DNA of 64,000 nucleotides from Tricholomella constricta (Eukaryota; Basidiomycota; Agaricomycetes; Agaricales; Lyophyllaceae). Positions 31,250-42,955 of the stretch are shown here, in pieces; position 1 is the first letter of the stretch; the number at the start of each line of letters is the position of its first letter. Made by a program: the position numbers and the translations under genes. The stretch covers positions 1,116,001 to 1,180,000 of the forward strand of contig JAACJP010000001.1 in assembly GCA_013368375.1 (NCBI GenBank), read 5' to 3'. The notes beneath the pieces were generated by a model. The model saw only the letters and a program-made list of their open reading frames with translations, had not been told where the DNA came from and did no database searches.

Positions 31250-31888
31250 GGTTTGGCCATCCACCGACTTCGTTCGCAGGTAATATTGTGAAACCCCCCA
31301 TTTACCATAACCCCTAAAATTAGAAATAATACATTAAATTGCCCCTGAAGGGTTGATATGAAGGCCCATAAGTTGAACACACCTTGGCGAGCTCTCGAAA
31401 AGGCCATGAATGATAATTAAGGAAGTAGGGTCTACTCTAATACTTTGAATTTCAGCAATGTCCGTTGCAGCGGCACAACCTCAAATGTTAACGAAAGCTT
31501 CCGAAACACTGAAGGCGGGCCTTGTTAAGCTTGGACTGAGGCAGCAGGAGTGTAACGAATCCCTATTGCTAAGTCAGATTCCCTCTCCTATTGTCTCCTA
31601 TCTCATATATATTATTTTATCACATTTATCGAAAACCTAGACATATCCACTTATTTCCACCAATTATCTACGGCCTCTGCCTGAGAGACCGCTGGAAGGC
31701 AGGGGGACCGAGGCAGGGGAATTGAACCAGAGATATAGCGGGTAACTGGGTCCGCCTAAGCGGACCCCCAAATATATTGTTTAATCCAGCGCGAGATTGC
31801 GAAAGAAACCGAAAGAAAAGAAAGTGGTGAGGAGCGAAAGGGCTATAGGCCAAAAGGTAAGAATGCTGTTGATGGGGTGGCCGGTGGT
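31250..31888. other. degraded repeat region, possible LTR fragment with a perfect hairpin
   Basis: A short frame at 31458-31547 (MSVAAAQPQMLTKASETLK) is not recognised. From about 31549 (TGTAACGAATCCC) the sequence looks like the start of an LTR fragment that ends where the copia LTR begins at 31889. A perfect 8-bp stem with a CTAA loop (GGGTCCGC and GCGGACCC) lies at 31748-31767. Confidence 0.35.
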
Positions 31889-32221
31889 TGTTGGTCAGGG
31901 ACTTACCAAGACCGACGTGGTGCGCTCAACGCACCCACCACTTCCTCATCCGGCGAATTGCCCGATTGGGACCGGTTATACCTTACGCCACGGCGCAGGG
32001 CGTCGTGGCTCAGACTCGTCGATTGTTCACGGTATTTGCTAGTCTTTACCGTGAACCTTATATATTTTCACCCTACATACATTTCGTATTCACTGTACTG
32101 CCCCCTCAGTCGTCTTTAACACTGTGTGTCGAGACCTGAGGGTGAGCCACTTATTTACCCATTTCTAAAAGAAGCTCTTACTAATTATTACCTGTAGCTT
32201 ATCTTACTTCGTAATTCTACA
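31889..32221 (+). repeat. copia LTR (5'), with a partial tandem duplication after it
   Basis: It begins TGTTGGTC and ends TTCTACA; the same 333-bp unit is inverted at 34236-34568. The bases at 32222-32288 repeat the terminal part of the LTR (gtcgtcttcaacactgtgtg and a second end TTCTACA) with an internal deletion, so the functional end next to the primer-binding site GGTTACGGG could be 32288. Confidence 0.75.
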
Positions 32222-32360
32222 GGTCAATAGAGTCGTCTTCAACACTGTGTGTCGAGACCTGAGGCTTATCTTACATCGTAATTCTACAGGTTACGGGCCC
32301 CGCTCGCGCTTTGCCTAAAATCGACAAACCCCAGACGAACTCAAATACTTTACCCACAAC

Positions 32361-32837
32361 ATGTCTAACACTACAAACAGCGTTACAAATACCCCGTTGT
32401 TCCCAGACGACAAAAAGTTTGATAGATTGAACTTTGTTGGCTTCAAAACTCGGATCCTCATAGTCGCGCGTGTGCGTGGCGCACTCGGATACCTCTTTGG
32501 GGACATCAAGAAACCCAAAGAGGAGACGGACGAGGATAAATCCCTCCTACCAGAAGCCAACGCTATCCACCTTCCAACAAAGTGGGTGTCGAAATACCCC
32601 TCTGCTGAAGAGTGGGACACACGCGATGCCTGGATGCTCGCATTAATCACATTCAATACCAAGAATCCTATCGGACTTGGGATCAAGTTAGACGATACTG
32701 GTGCTGACGCTTGGGCATCACTCACCGAGACATATGGTGAAGTCTCGGACTTCGCAGCCGCTGACGCTGAGCGCGTGCTTCGGACCACTTCTCTCACCGA
32801 AGGGGCAGATCTCCACCTTCACATTGCAGACCTCTGA
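32361..32837 (+). pseudogene. copia Gag, N-terminal part ending at a premature TGA
   Basis: The frame starts MSNTTNSVTNTPLFPDDKKF and runs through the copia Gag helical core (SEVSDFAAADAE-type region, DAWASLTETYGEVSDF). It stops at TGA (32835-32837). The same frame then continues with typical Gag sequence (TKWKNATEKGAPIPDKTFRT), so the stop is a mutation and not the natural end. Confidence 0.75.
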
Positions 32838-34235
32838 ACGAAGTGGAAGAATGCCACGGAGAAAGGCGCACCAATCCCTGACAAAACCTTCCGTACCATC
32901 CTGCTCGGTTCACTGCCTGCATCATGGAACCTGTTAGTATCTACTCTGTATACCTGCAAAACGTCGGCCGAAACCATTACTCGCCTCAACTTGCACTGGG
33001 ACAGACTCCGGTTCCAGGCAAACCCGGCCGGCGCCACCACAACGGCCATGGTGGTCGTGGCGCCCACGCAGAAACCAAAGCTCCTGTGCACCAACACAGA
33101 GAATTGTGGACAGACAGGACATACAATCGAAAATTGCTACTGGAAGGGCGGAGGGAAGGAGGGTGTTGCCCACCTTCGGCTGTGCAGTTGCATTGCCTTC
33201 GCGAAAATTCCTGAGGAGCTGGTGACATCGAAGCTAGACCCCAGGTCGGTGAAGTACATCATGGTCGGCTACTCATCGAGCGGATACAAACTCTTCGATC
33301 AAGGCACCCGATTGATCATCACCAGCTGTGATGTCATCTTTGTCAAGGGCACTAGACATCGCGCACTCACAAACCACAGCGATGACGGCCTCCTCGGTGA
33401 CAACGCGCCTGCTGCAAACCCCACCGTACCTGGCCTTATCCTCCCCAACTCGCAACCTGTAGCACCACGCCTCCGCATCACCGATGGGCCACTCTATGAC
33501 ACCCCGAACACCGGAACTGATGCCGCGGGCGTGGAGGAGATTGACCACCGCCCTATCGCGCACCGCCGCGTGCCACGGCATGCCAAAGCCACAGATGCCA
33601 GCATTGCCACGAAGGAGACTCTAGCGACGGAGGAGGCCGCACGTGTCGCTGGTGAAGAGTGGGCGCAGGAAGAGACGGATGGACCACAAGCTTTCCTCAC
33701 TGCACTCGATGCCACCGCTTCTTCTGATGAGTACCTCCTGAAACACTATGGGGAAGCAATGCGGCGTCCAGACTTGTGGGCAGCACCCATGGAAGTGGAG
33801 CTCACTGTCCTCCAAGAACGCGGTGTCTTCAAGCTCGTTCCCGAGGCGTCCGTTCCCACGAGCAAGAAGATCATCAATTGCATGTGGGTATATGCACATA
33901 AATACGACGCCGAGGGGAACATTGTAAAGCAGAAAGCGAGGCTGTTGTGAAGGGGTTCACGCAGGTACCGGGAGAAGATTATAGCGAGACGTACGCCGCG
34001 GTCGTACGGCTCGAATCGATCCGCATTTGCGCTGCCATAGCAGCCGCCCTCGGACTACACGTTTGGCAGGCTGACTTTGTTTCGGCCTATCTCAACAGCA
34101 TATGCGAGTACACGGTCTATATGCGCCTACCGCCGGGGTTTAAGGGGGGAGTAGGAATGGTATGCTTACTTCTTAAAACCCTTTACGGTATGATGCAGGG
34201 GTCACGGCTCCTCGCTCCACATCTTCTTGCACCAC
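32838..34235 (+). pseudogene. copia Gag end, integrase C-terminus and N-terminal RT, broken
   Basis: After the premature stop the Gag frame continues to a CCHC-like knuckle region (CGQTGHTIENCYW). It is joined directly to the post-integrase segment VKYIMVGYSSSGYKLFD, so protease and integrase core are deleted. The RT start is clear (AAPMEVELTVLQERGVFKLV, NCMWVYAHKYDAEGN). A frame break near 33943-33950 separates QKARLL from KGFTQVPGEDYSETYAAVV. RT ends after LKTLYGMMQGS, some 35 bp before the inverted LTR. Confidence 0.78.
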
Positions 34236-34568
34236 TGTAGAATTACGAAGTAAGATAAGCTACAGGTAATAATTAGTAAGAGCTTCTTTTAGAAATGGGT
34301 AAATAAGTGGCTCACCCTCAGGTCTCGACACACAGTGTTGAAGACGACTGAGGGGGCAGTACAGTGAATACGAAATGTATGTAGGGTGAAAATATATAAG
34401 GTTCACGGTAAAGACTAGCAAATACCGTGAACGATTGACGAGTCTGAGCCACAATGCCCTGTGCCATGGCGTAAGGTATAACCGGTCCCAATCGGGCAAT
34501 TCGCCGGATGAGAAAGTGGTGGGCGCGTTGAGCGCGCCGCGTCGGTCTTGGTAAGTCCCCGACCAACA
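34236..34568 (-). repeat. copia LTR (3'), inverted
   Basis: The reverse complement begins TGTTGGTC and ends TTCTACA like the + strand LTR at 31889-32221, with scattered differences. It is preceded on the - strand by a purine tract CCCGGGGAG, the expected PPT, and by the end of RNase H. Confidence 0.78.
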
Positions 34569-34590
34569 CTCCCCGGGACGGGAAGACCGA

Positions 34591-35667
34591 TCACTTGAGT
34601 TTTAAGAGCTCGGTGAAATGCTCGTGGAGGACGCATGGTAGCGGCTTGGTGAAGATGTCGGCGATGTTTTCAGTGGATGGGATATGGATAAGTTCAATGT
34701 CTCCGTCACGGACACGCTCGCGGATATAGTGGTGTCGTATATCGATATGCTTTGCGCGAGGGTGTCCCTTCGTAGTCTGGGTGAGTGCGATAGCTGAGGT
34801 GTTATCTCCGTGGAGGGTAGCGGGTAGTGATTGTGGTAGATTGAGGAAGTTATGCATCCAGAGGGCTTGCTGTGTCGCGCGGGTCATGGCCATATACTCG
34901 GCCTCGGTGGTGGAGAGGGCGACAGTCGCCTGCCGTTTCGACAACCACGAAACGGGACCCCCGGCCATCATAAATACGTACGCACCGGTGGAGCGCCAAG
35001 TATCGAAGTCTCCCCCGAAATCTGCATCAACGTATCCGGTGGGTCTAACTCCCTCCTTTCCACGTGTGTAGGTAATCCGGTAGTCGAGTGTCCCTTTTAG
35101 GTAGGCAAGGACGTGTAACATAGCTTTCCAGTGTCCTGGGCCGGGGTTTGTCTGGAAGCGGGCTAAGAGGCCGACTGCATATGAAATATCTGGGCATGTT
35201 GAGACTTGCGCCCACATGAGTGATCCGAGAAGAGCACGATACGGTTTGTCCTTCATGAAGTCCTTTTCAGCAATAGTTTTGGGCGATAGTGATTCGTCGA
35301 GACGGATACCGGTGGGCAGGGGTGTGGCTTGTGGATTGCAATCCTGTAGTCCGAAGCGCTCGAGGACGCGCTCAAGGTAGGCGCGTTGGGAAAGAGAGAT
35401 CGCACCTGTGGTAGGATCGCGATCGACGCGCATTCTTAGCAGGAATTTTACCTCCCCCAAGTCCTTCATTTCGAAGCACTCCCCCAACTCCTTCTTAGCC
35501 TTTTCAGCTCCCTTCTCCGTCGATGATAGCCCAAAGATGTCATCGCTGAATGTACTCGTAATCGTCACCTCGCCTCCTTCATCTCTCGTCCTCACGCAAC
35601 TGTCTGCCCTCGACGCCCTATATCCGAGGTCGCGGTACGCTTTATCGAGGGTATGCCACCAGGTAGG
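34591..35667 (-). CDS. copia RT C-terminal half and RNase H (fragment)
   Basis: The frame can be read from the break at about 35667 (WWHTLDKAYRDLGYRASRAD), continuing to TSTFSDDIFGLSSTEKG, FEMKDLGEVKFLL, PYRALLGSLMWAQVSTCPD and the RNase H segments GYVDADFGGDFDTWRSTGAY, LSTTEAEYMAMTRATQQALW and HIPSTENIADIFTKPLP. It ends at 34591 (TELLKLK). It is intact in itself but has no start, since the upstream half lies inverted at 31889-34235. The right edge abuts the terminal repeat of the KDZ transposon. Confidence 0.85.
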   Translation of the reverse strand, partial: PTWWHTLDKAYRDLGYRASRADSCVRTRDEGGEVTITSTFSDDIFGLSSTEKGAEKAKKELGECFEMKDLGEVKFLLRMRVDRDPTTGAISLSQRAYLERVLERFGLQDCNPQATPLPTGIRLDESLSPKTIAEKDFMKDKPYRALLGSLMWAQVSTCPDISYAVGLLARFQTNPGPGHWKAMLHVLAYLKGTLDYRITYTRGKEGVRPTGYVDADFGGDFDTWRSTGAYVFMMAGGPVSWLSKRQATVALSTTEAEYMAMTRATQQALWMHNFLNLPQSLPATLHGDNTSAIALTQTTKGHPRAKHIDIRHHYIRERVRDGDIELIHIPSTENIADIFTKPLPCVLHEHFTELLKLK

Positions 35668-35739
35668 GGCATTACAATGTAGCGTGTCCTACTGTCCAGC
35701 GGGGCCATACATGTAGCCGTGGTTGACGGCACCAGCGGG
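35668..35739 (+). repeat. KDZ element left terminal inverted repeat
   Basis: It begins GGCATTACAATGTAGCG. The reverse complement of 49091-49162 matches at 69 of 72 positions. The copia RT fragment ends directly at this edge. Confidence 0.75.
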
Positions 35740-36720
35740 CCCGCTGGAGCGCCAGCGGGACCCCTACATGTAGCCGTGTGGCATGGTGCCAGCGGGGTCT
35801 CTACATGTAGTCGTCTGGCACAGTACCAGCGGGCCCGCTGGTGCTGCAGCGGGTCTATATGGTGCTGTGAGGGGCAGCGGGGTGGATAGCGGGGGGTTGC
35901 CGGACCTCCGTGGGTCACCCTTTTGGGGCACACCCCGCACTGCAGCGGGCCTAGCAGTGAGGGGTTGCCCAACCCACCCAGCACTACAGCGGGCCGATAT
36001 GCTGCTGTGGGGGGCTGGTGGCACATTACCCACGTCCGCGGACCTCCACGGATCATTGTCTGGGGGCCCAGCACTACAGCGGGCCTATATGCTGCTGCGG
36101 GAGGGGGGCCAGCGGGGCACTACCCACGTCTGCGGACCTCCGCGGATCATTGTCTGGGGGCCCACCCAGCACTACAGCGGGCCGATATGCTGCTGTGAGG
36201 GGCTGGCGGGCACATCACCCACGTCCGCGGACCTCCACGGATCATTGTCTCGGGGCCCAGCACTACAGCGGGCCTATATGCTGCTGGGCTGGTGGCTACC
36301 CACGTCTGCGGACCGCCACAGATTATTATTGGGTACACCCAGCGATGCAGTGGGCCTATATGGTGCTGTAGGGCTTACGGGGATTGTGGCTGCAGACTAA
36401 AACATGTCCGCGGCTCATTGTTTGCGGGGCATACTACATGTAGCATGTCCAACATGCCAGCGGGACCACTACATATAGCCGTCTGGCACGGCATCAGCGG
36501 GATGCCTACATGTAGCCATGTGGCACGGTGCCAGCGGGGCCCTACATGTAGTCATCTGGCACGGTACCAGCGGGCCCGCTGGTTCTGCAGCGGGCCTATG
36601 GGGGCAGGCTTGCGCGGAATTGGCCATGTCCGCGGACCTCCGCAGGTCGGTGTCAGGGCACACCCAGTGGTGAAAACCATAAATGTCCGCGAACATGGTC
36701 ATAATTAACCGCGGGCTCTC
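35740..36720. repeat. left subterminal tandem repeats of the KDZ element
   Basis: Repeats of CTACATGTAG with CAGCGGG units are followed, at about 35990-36300, by units of roughly 105-125 bp. Each unit contains CAGCACTACAGCGGGCC, CCCACGT and a CCGCGGA or TGCGGA site before GATCATTGTCT. The short frames in this stretch are by-products of the repeat and not genes. Equivalent inverted units lie at 48480-49090. Confidence 0.8.
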
Positions 36721-36893
36721 CCCCAGATGCTTTGATGTATCCACAAGGGGCACCCACAATTGTTCCCCTTTCGTGTTTCATTTATAAGACTTATAATGTG
36801 TACAAGGTTATAATATGTATATTTTGATTATCACAAGGCAGAATGTTCATTGTCACAAAGGAAAAGGCAGAAAAGACCTCAAGATAAAGCTAT

Positions 36894-38742
36894 CTAATCA
36901 TCAAGAATGTTGGATGGAATGTGAGCAAAGGAGGCGGCAGTGTATTGTCTGCGGGGTACTGGAATTGCAAGCTCCTCATTGATTTCACTGTCTGAAAACT
37001 GCAATAAGCCTTCAAGCATTTCAATGGGTGGTCTCCTGTGTCTCCTCCTGACCCTAAACTCTTCCTCACCTGAGTCATCGGAAAGGGAAAGCACTTCCAT
37101 TGTGGTGTCTTGTTGCTCCGCGGGGCTGTCTTCATCAGAAAACACAATATCTGGATCTTCGAGGAGAGCAGGGGCGTCCTCTGCAGAGCTGTCCTCGTCA
37201 GAAAACTCAATCTCGGGTCCTTGGACAGCGGGGGTGTCCTCTGCGGGGCTGTCCTCATCAGAGAACACCATATCGGGGTCTTCATTTGATTGACCTACAA
37301 AAATGGTGAAAGGTAAGTATATACGAGTATAAGTAATAAAACTCACACATGGGCTCGTCCTTATCCTCAGAATCCTCACTCTCAGAAGGAACATATTCGG
37401 CGATACGTAACGGGGTGCAGGTCGGCCTTGCAAAAGGTTGAATGCAGTACAAATGATAAGAATCACTGTTCTTACCTTCAATGTCCGCGGGGTCCGGATC
37501 CGCGGCCATGGGCTCGTCCTCATCCTCCTCAGAGGGGACATAATCTGGCGATATAATTCCCGCGGGGTCCGCATCTGCGGGGCCGCTGTCAGACCCTTCA
37601 TCATGCTGTGCCAAGTGCCACTGGTAGTAGCTTTTATACTCCACATTGTCACCTCGGAGTGGCGGCCTGCGGAAGTGATTAGGAAACTCATGAGGCAGCA
37701 GCTCCCTGGGCTGGTGGATGTCACTTCCGAGCAGGTCATACCTCGCAGGGGTGTCAGAGCTCACGCCCAACTCCTCGTCTGATTCCTCTCCCATGTCCTT
37801 CCCTGATGGCAGCTCCCCACCAAAGTCTGACGCGAGTGGTCCCTCCATCGCCTCCAGATCAAACATTTTGAAGAGTTCATGGGGGCTCATTTCTGTGTCA
37901 TCCCTTGCAGATCCCGCGGATCCCGCGGACCCCGCGGACCCCGCGGACCCTGCGAGCCCCGTGGCCTGTTGCATCGCTGCCTCAAAAATCGTGTGGAATG
38001 CCGAGGCACGGCGGGCGGTCTGATAGGCTTGAGCTTCATAAATTGTTTCGAAGCCCTGGACCCGAGTCCGACACTGTTGCAGGGCTTGCGGAGTTGCTCT
38101 CGTCTGCGGAACCCAGAGTGGTGGCGCTTGCTGCCGCTTGAAGCGGTGAAGGACAAGGCACTCCTCCAACGTGTCATGACTGAGTGGTTCATGGGGCTTG
38201 TTGTCTTCGTGCTCGTGCCACCAATCACAGGCGTACTCGGAGACAGCGGCCGTGGGGTGCTCAAGCGGAATGGAGCCGTCCAACGCGAGAATCAGTGAAT
38301 CGGAAAGGACGAGTGGGCTGTGAGGCTCAAGCTGCCCATGGAAATGGGAAGCGAGAAGCCGAAGGATATTGGGAATTTTGCACGATATCATCATGCTCGT
38401 TGCAGCGCCGACGAATATCATTGCAAAGTCCTGTAGTAAAATAAGTCATTGATCCAGAAGATGGCTAAGTCAGCAACGTACCACCTCCGCGGCCAAGCGC
38501 ACTTGCATTGAAGCCCGGACCTCCGCATTGTGCACACCTGCAAACTTCACCAAGGCAACACGTAAGCAGGATTCACAGTAGTAAAGCACCTCCTGGAGGT
38601 GAACTGCGGCCCCGCCCAACATCGGAAGCAAAAAGCTCTCGGAATCAATCCAGTGCAGCGCGGAGGAAGTCATTGATTTGCTTTGGATGAGGTGCGATAA
38701 GGGATCAGATAGCGGGAAGAAAAAAGCTGTTGCCACAGCCAC
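36894..38742 (-). CDS. KDZ element gene 1: acidic protein with YVPSE motifs (unknown function)
   Basis: At least four exons. Exon 1 starts at the ATG at 38742 (MAVATAFFFPLSDPLSHLIQ) and ends near 38481 (donor GTACGTTG). Exon 2 (from about 38424) runs through DFAMIFVGAATSMMISCKIP to the PADIE segment near 37477. A short third exon (IAEYVPSESEDSEDKDEPM) and a last exon full of acidic repeats of the type DPDMVFSDEDSPAED (three copies) follow; the end is at 36894 (IPSNILDD). An in-frame run of GSA repeats lies near 37910-37960. No catalytic domain is visible. The motif YVPSE(E)D also occurs in element gene 4. It is probably an accessory protein of the transposon. Confidence 0.6.
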
Positions 38743-38999
38743 ATGTAGTAATGGTGACTTTCACACTGTCATGTGACCAGGGCATGTGGCAACAATGTCC
38801 GCGGACATGACCTGTGCTGATCTCTTACCGCTGCATCAGGTTCACATGCTTTAGAAGGCATTTATATGCCAAAGGATGCCCTGATCAGCATCCGCGGAAG
38901 GCAACGTCCGCGGACATAGTTAGGCAGAGGGCAACATTTAACGATTCATATCCGCGGACATTGTTAAGACCCCGCAGACACAAAACTGCATGGTCCATT

Positions 39000-41900
39000 C
39001 TATTGAAGCAATGCTATATATGATCTATTGACAGTTTTAAATCGTTGCTCTGCCAACCAAGCCAGTTGTCTCCACATGGCCGCTTTCCGCCGTGCATATG
39101 CTGTCGGGCCCAGTTGTCCTGCAGCCGCGGCCTCCGCACCGCGCTCTATCCAGATCTGGGCCTGATGAAGGAAATATCGGGTGGTCCAAGTCATTTCATA
39201 TTGAACAAGAGTAAATTCTTCTGTCCATCGATCCTTTTGTGCCCTTGCCCTTAAGAAATGAATATGTTGGACTATTGGTATCATGTCAGTAACAACTCCG
39301 CGGAGTTGACACCAAAGGACATACACTCCAGCACAGTCTCTGGACTATCTGTTGCTTGACCAGGTATTTGCCAGATCCAAGAAAGGCTGGTACTTCGGAT
39401 ATCAGTTGAGCCCGGAGTGTTGGGATCCAGTATGGCGGTGCTCGATTTCACATGCTTCTTGTCGAGAATTTTGTACCTTTCCAGTGTGCCTTCATCTGCA
39501 CCCAGACAGACGAGCTTTGCTCTGCATTTGTCATACATCCGACAAAGGGTGGTGATTGTGCAATTGAGGGTGGTGATGTTCCCCCGCGCGCGTGTCACCA
39601 CACCCTTCCGCGGAGCAACTCGGATGACGTGTGAGTACAAAAATGATTTCTCCGCAATTGCATTATGGAGGTTCTGAAGATGACGCTCCGCTTGAACCTT
39701 GCGCAATGCAAGCTCGAGTTTAGCCAGATGTGACTCAGTTTCCCCAGCTGAGGATGGCAGGCAAATAGGTGTCTGCTCTGGTGGTAGGGGTCCGTCTGTT
39801 GCACTGACAGGTGCAGGACGTGCACGTGGTTGTGCTGGTGCCGCGGCATCTCCGGAGGGTGGCAAGTCCGCGGGGTTCTCGTCTAGGTTATCAAAGGCTT
39901 CGACGTTCCCTGGCACATCCTCCGCGGAGGCCGAAGGAATGAAATTTATGCTCGGCTGTTTTGACGTGAACACATCAATTTGTGCACGTAGGCTTTGTCT
40001 TTCAGTTTCGACGGCTTTGCGGACATCTTCCCGCGGTTCATGGACAAGTTGGCGGACTTTGTCTTGAAGGCCAATTCTAGATGGAAACTGTTCAGCTCCG
40101 GAAGACAAATAGAGATAAAATGTCTTACTGGCGCTCCTCGATATCAAGGCCTGATTGTATCCACTCCTCTTCAGCTGTTGAGTGCTCCACAGGTCCATTG
40201 GAATCTCCCGGCTGCCCGATGTCCGCGGTGCGCGCTTTGAGGATGTCCATAGCCTTGACATCATGAACCCTCCTCTGCTCGGCCTCCTGGATCTCCGCCT
40301 CCCAAATTGCGGTTTGTGTGCGGCTTATTCCCTGGGCAACTCCTTTGAAATATTCTTGGGCAGTCTCCAACATCTCTGTCGCCTTTTCGTATGTCCGACA
40401 CAATGTGACCGCTACTCCGCGGCCGCGGACATGGTCAGTTATTGTAATGGAATAGATGAAATTTTACTAACGCATCTGCAGGAGTTTCTTCCAGTTAGAA
40501 TCATTCATATGGTCGTCCAGGATCTCCGCTCGGTGTGCCAACGTTGCGGTTCTGGTCATTGGTGACACAGTGTTCAACACGGCCCACAAACTCTCCAGAA
40601 TTTCACCCGCAACTATAGCAGCGCCTGGAATGAATGAAGTTGCAAAGCGGTTAAAGCAATCATCTTTGTGACCGTGAACATGGAGTAGTCCGATGGCCTG
40701 AGCAATAGTCATCCCTGGGGGGAGTAGGTGGCCGATGCGCTTTAGAAAGTGTACCATGTATTGGCAGGCAATATCATAGATCAATAACACCTGGTCAATG
40801 TCTTCCACATTTGTTGTTTAAAGCGCCTGGAGGAATGCCCAGTCCACGTTCTTTTGCTGCTCACCCGCGTGGAGGTCCGACAGGCTGTTGGGGGCAAAAC
40901 AGCCATGCCGCGCACATGCAATGGCTACAATTCCTTTAACATCACAGGCCTTGGACACAAGCATTGCCTGCTCAACAGCGCGGAACTGATTCTCGCAAGG
41001 GGCTTTCTAAAATAGAGGTTAGCACAGAACGCCGCGGGCTGGGCCGCGGAGGTGATCGGACTTGACTCACTGTCATCACATTGAATGCTTCCTTCAGGAA
41101 CTCATTATAATTGGCCCGGTTAGCCATCATACCTGACCCTTCCGACAGCCAAACATCCATGGCATTGTTCTTTTGGCGAACATGATCGGCTTTGAAATTG
41201 CCGTCTGCCACAAAAGACCTCATGTATACTTTTCTGCATCTCATGTCAATAGCAATGATCAATCGTCACTAAATGCACTCACTTATTCAGGTCCGCGGAC
41301 CGCCCCGCGGGGAGATTCACACCTGGCTGCGGACATGTTGGACAAAAGATGGCAAGCTCCCCTGCGGTGGTCTCCATTGGATCTCTGTTATTGTTGCCAA
41401 AACCACCCCATTTGAGCTTCTTGAGCCATCTCCATGAACGCGAGAGCCGGCGGAGTTCACAATAAAAGTTGTCGATGTCCGCGGAGCTCATTGCTGCAGC
41501 GGTAGTCCGGCTGAGTTTGTGCCAATACTGAAATGCAGATGCCTTGCATTCCAGGTTTGCAAGGCGATAATCATCAAGGACTGCAGTGGTGAAGAGGGTC
41601 TTGTACCGAGTGAAGCTGGCAGGCACCAATCGTTTGTGCATGAGGTCTGTATTGACCCAGTTGACTCCGCGGCATGAACAGAAGACAAGTGGAATGTAGT
41701 GAATTCCATTGACATGGACAATGCGCACATAAGGATTGTTGAATGCATCGTGCCGCGGCATTCTCGCCGGAAGGTCATCATTAAGACCAGTGTCATCGTC
41801 ATCTTCCTTGTCAACTTCAACTTCAACTGTGTCCAGAGTAGACCCATCCTCAGCTATCGGATGAAATCCTGGCTCTTGACCATAAGCGCGGCTCAAACAC

Positions 41901-42723
41901 GTCATATAATTGTCATCCTGTGCATCATAGGAAGTCTGCTCGGTGATGTCCGCAGCGTCCGCGGGGTTGGCATGTGGGCCCGCGGGGTCGTTTTGCTTCT
42001 CTGTGCGGTGGTTCTTCTGTTCTTCAACATCATATACCACCTGGTATTTCTCCAACTGCTCCTGTTGCAGCTGTAGCGTATCACAGAGTGCTTTCCCGGA
42101 GGAGTGAGGGACCAGCAAGTAGGTACCGACCTCCTGCAGCTGAGCTGCCTGGAAGTATTGACCTGTCCAGAACTCAATGCGATGTAGAGGATTGTCCCTG
42201 TGAGTTGTCCGCATGCAACCCCGGCAGAGTATCCTGTCACTGAGACAGTCTCGGCAACGCCAACGTCCATAGTTGCCCTTGGGACAATCAGAACATTGAG
42301 TATGATTCTCAATGTACTCTCTCCCAAGGAGCCCCTCCAACAGCTCTGGAACATGGTTCACAAACTCTTGAAGGTAATCAGCTTGTGTCTGTGCTTTGAT
42401 TCAGTTACATGTACACAATGTACACAATACATCAAAGAACAATTCACCTTGGCCCGTTTGGGGGCAACCTCATCAGTGGTGTCATCCAGCTCTGTTGAGT
42501 GAATGTCCGAATGCTGAAAGGGTTGGACATGGGTTTGCACACCCTGAGGGACAGATGTAGCAGGGTCCGGTGACCTCTTGCGCAAAGGGACACTCCTGGA
42601 TTCCAAAATGTCACCCCTCTGGGTATGCCTGACTATTGTCTCGACATCCATGGCATGTGAATGAGAACTTTCCTGAAGGACTTCATCCTTCTTGCGACGG
42701 GTGCGCTTTACTGCACGCAACAT
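39000..42723 (-). pseudogene. KDZ transposase with CxC2-like cysteine cluster, interrupted by a stop codon
   Basis: This is the transposase of the element. Exon 1 starts at the ATG at 42723 (MLRAVKRTRRKKDEVLQ) and joins FVNHVPELLEGLLGREY across an intron (donor GTGAATTG, acceptor near 42360). The cysteine cluster CSDCPKGNYGRWRCRDC with CRGCMRTTH is the CxC2-like KDZ-associated domain. The core has FVADGNFKADHV, LIYDIACQYMVHFLKRIGHL, GLLHVHGHKDDCFNRFATSF and PGAAIVAGEILESLWAVLN, so the three acidic catalytic positions are visible. Helical C-terminal exons follow to 39000. In the core, VDWAFLQAL is followed by an in-frame TAA (complement of 40818-40820) and then TTNVEDIDQVLLIYD, where a sense codon is expected. 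Several introns interrupt the gene. Confidence 0.82.
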
Positions 42724-42955
42724 GGTGGGTAAGGGTGAGATCTGATATGGTGGAAAAATCAGAAACTGTCTACTGATGTATCACTGATTACTCTCGGACA
42801 TGTCCTCATGGTGGTGCAAAGGTCAGCTGCACTCACAATCAGGGCCATCGATGCACCCGTTCCTCATATTACCTAAACTGGAAAATTCCTTGCCAAATGC
42901 GGGTACTGTGGGATAACTGTCAAGCATGTTGAACATTTCTTTACGGAGCTCCACC

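Larger units (their letters stand above)
31889..35667. mobile_element. degenerate Ty1/copia element, split and half-inverted
   Basis: The + strand part (31889-34235) holds the LTR, gag, a fused remnant of the end of integrase, and the first part of RT up to MQGS. The - strand part (35667-34236) holds the rest of RT, RNase H and an LTR. The protease and integrase catalytic core are missing. The two parts complement each other within RT and carry LTRs of equal length (333 bp), so they probably come from one element or one family. Confidence 0.8.

Noticed and set aside
35740..36720. Long frames rich in Pro/Arg/Gly in the KDZ subterminal region
   Set aside because: They are produced by tandem repeats with CAGCGGG and CTACATGTAG units, are open in several frames at once, and recur inverted at the other end.
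37905..37965. Perfect GC-rich tandem repeat as a possible regulatory array
   Set aside because: It encodes the GSA repeat in frame in KDZ gene 1 and is a simple microsatellite-like expansion of the CCGCGGA unit.
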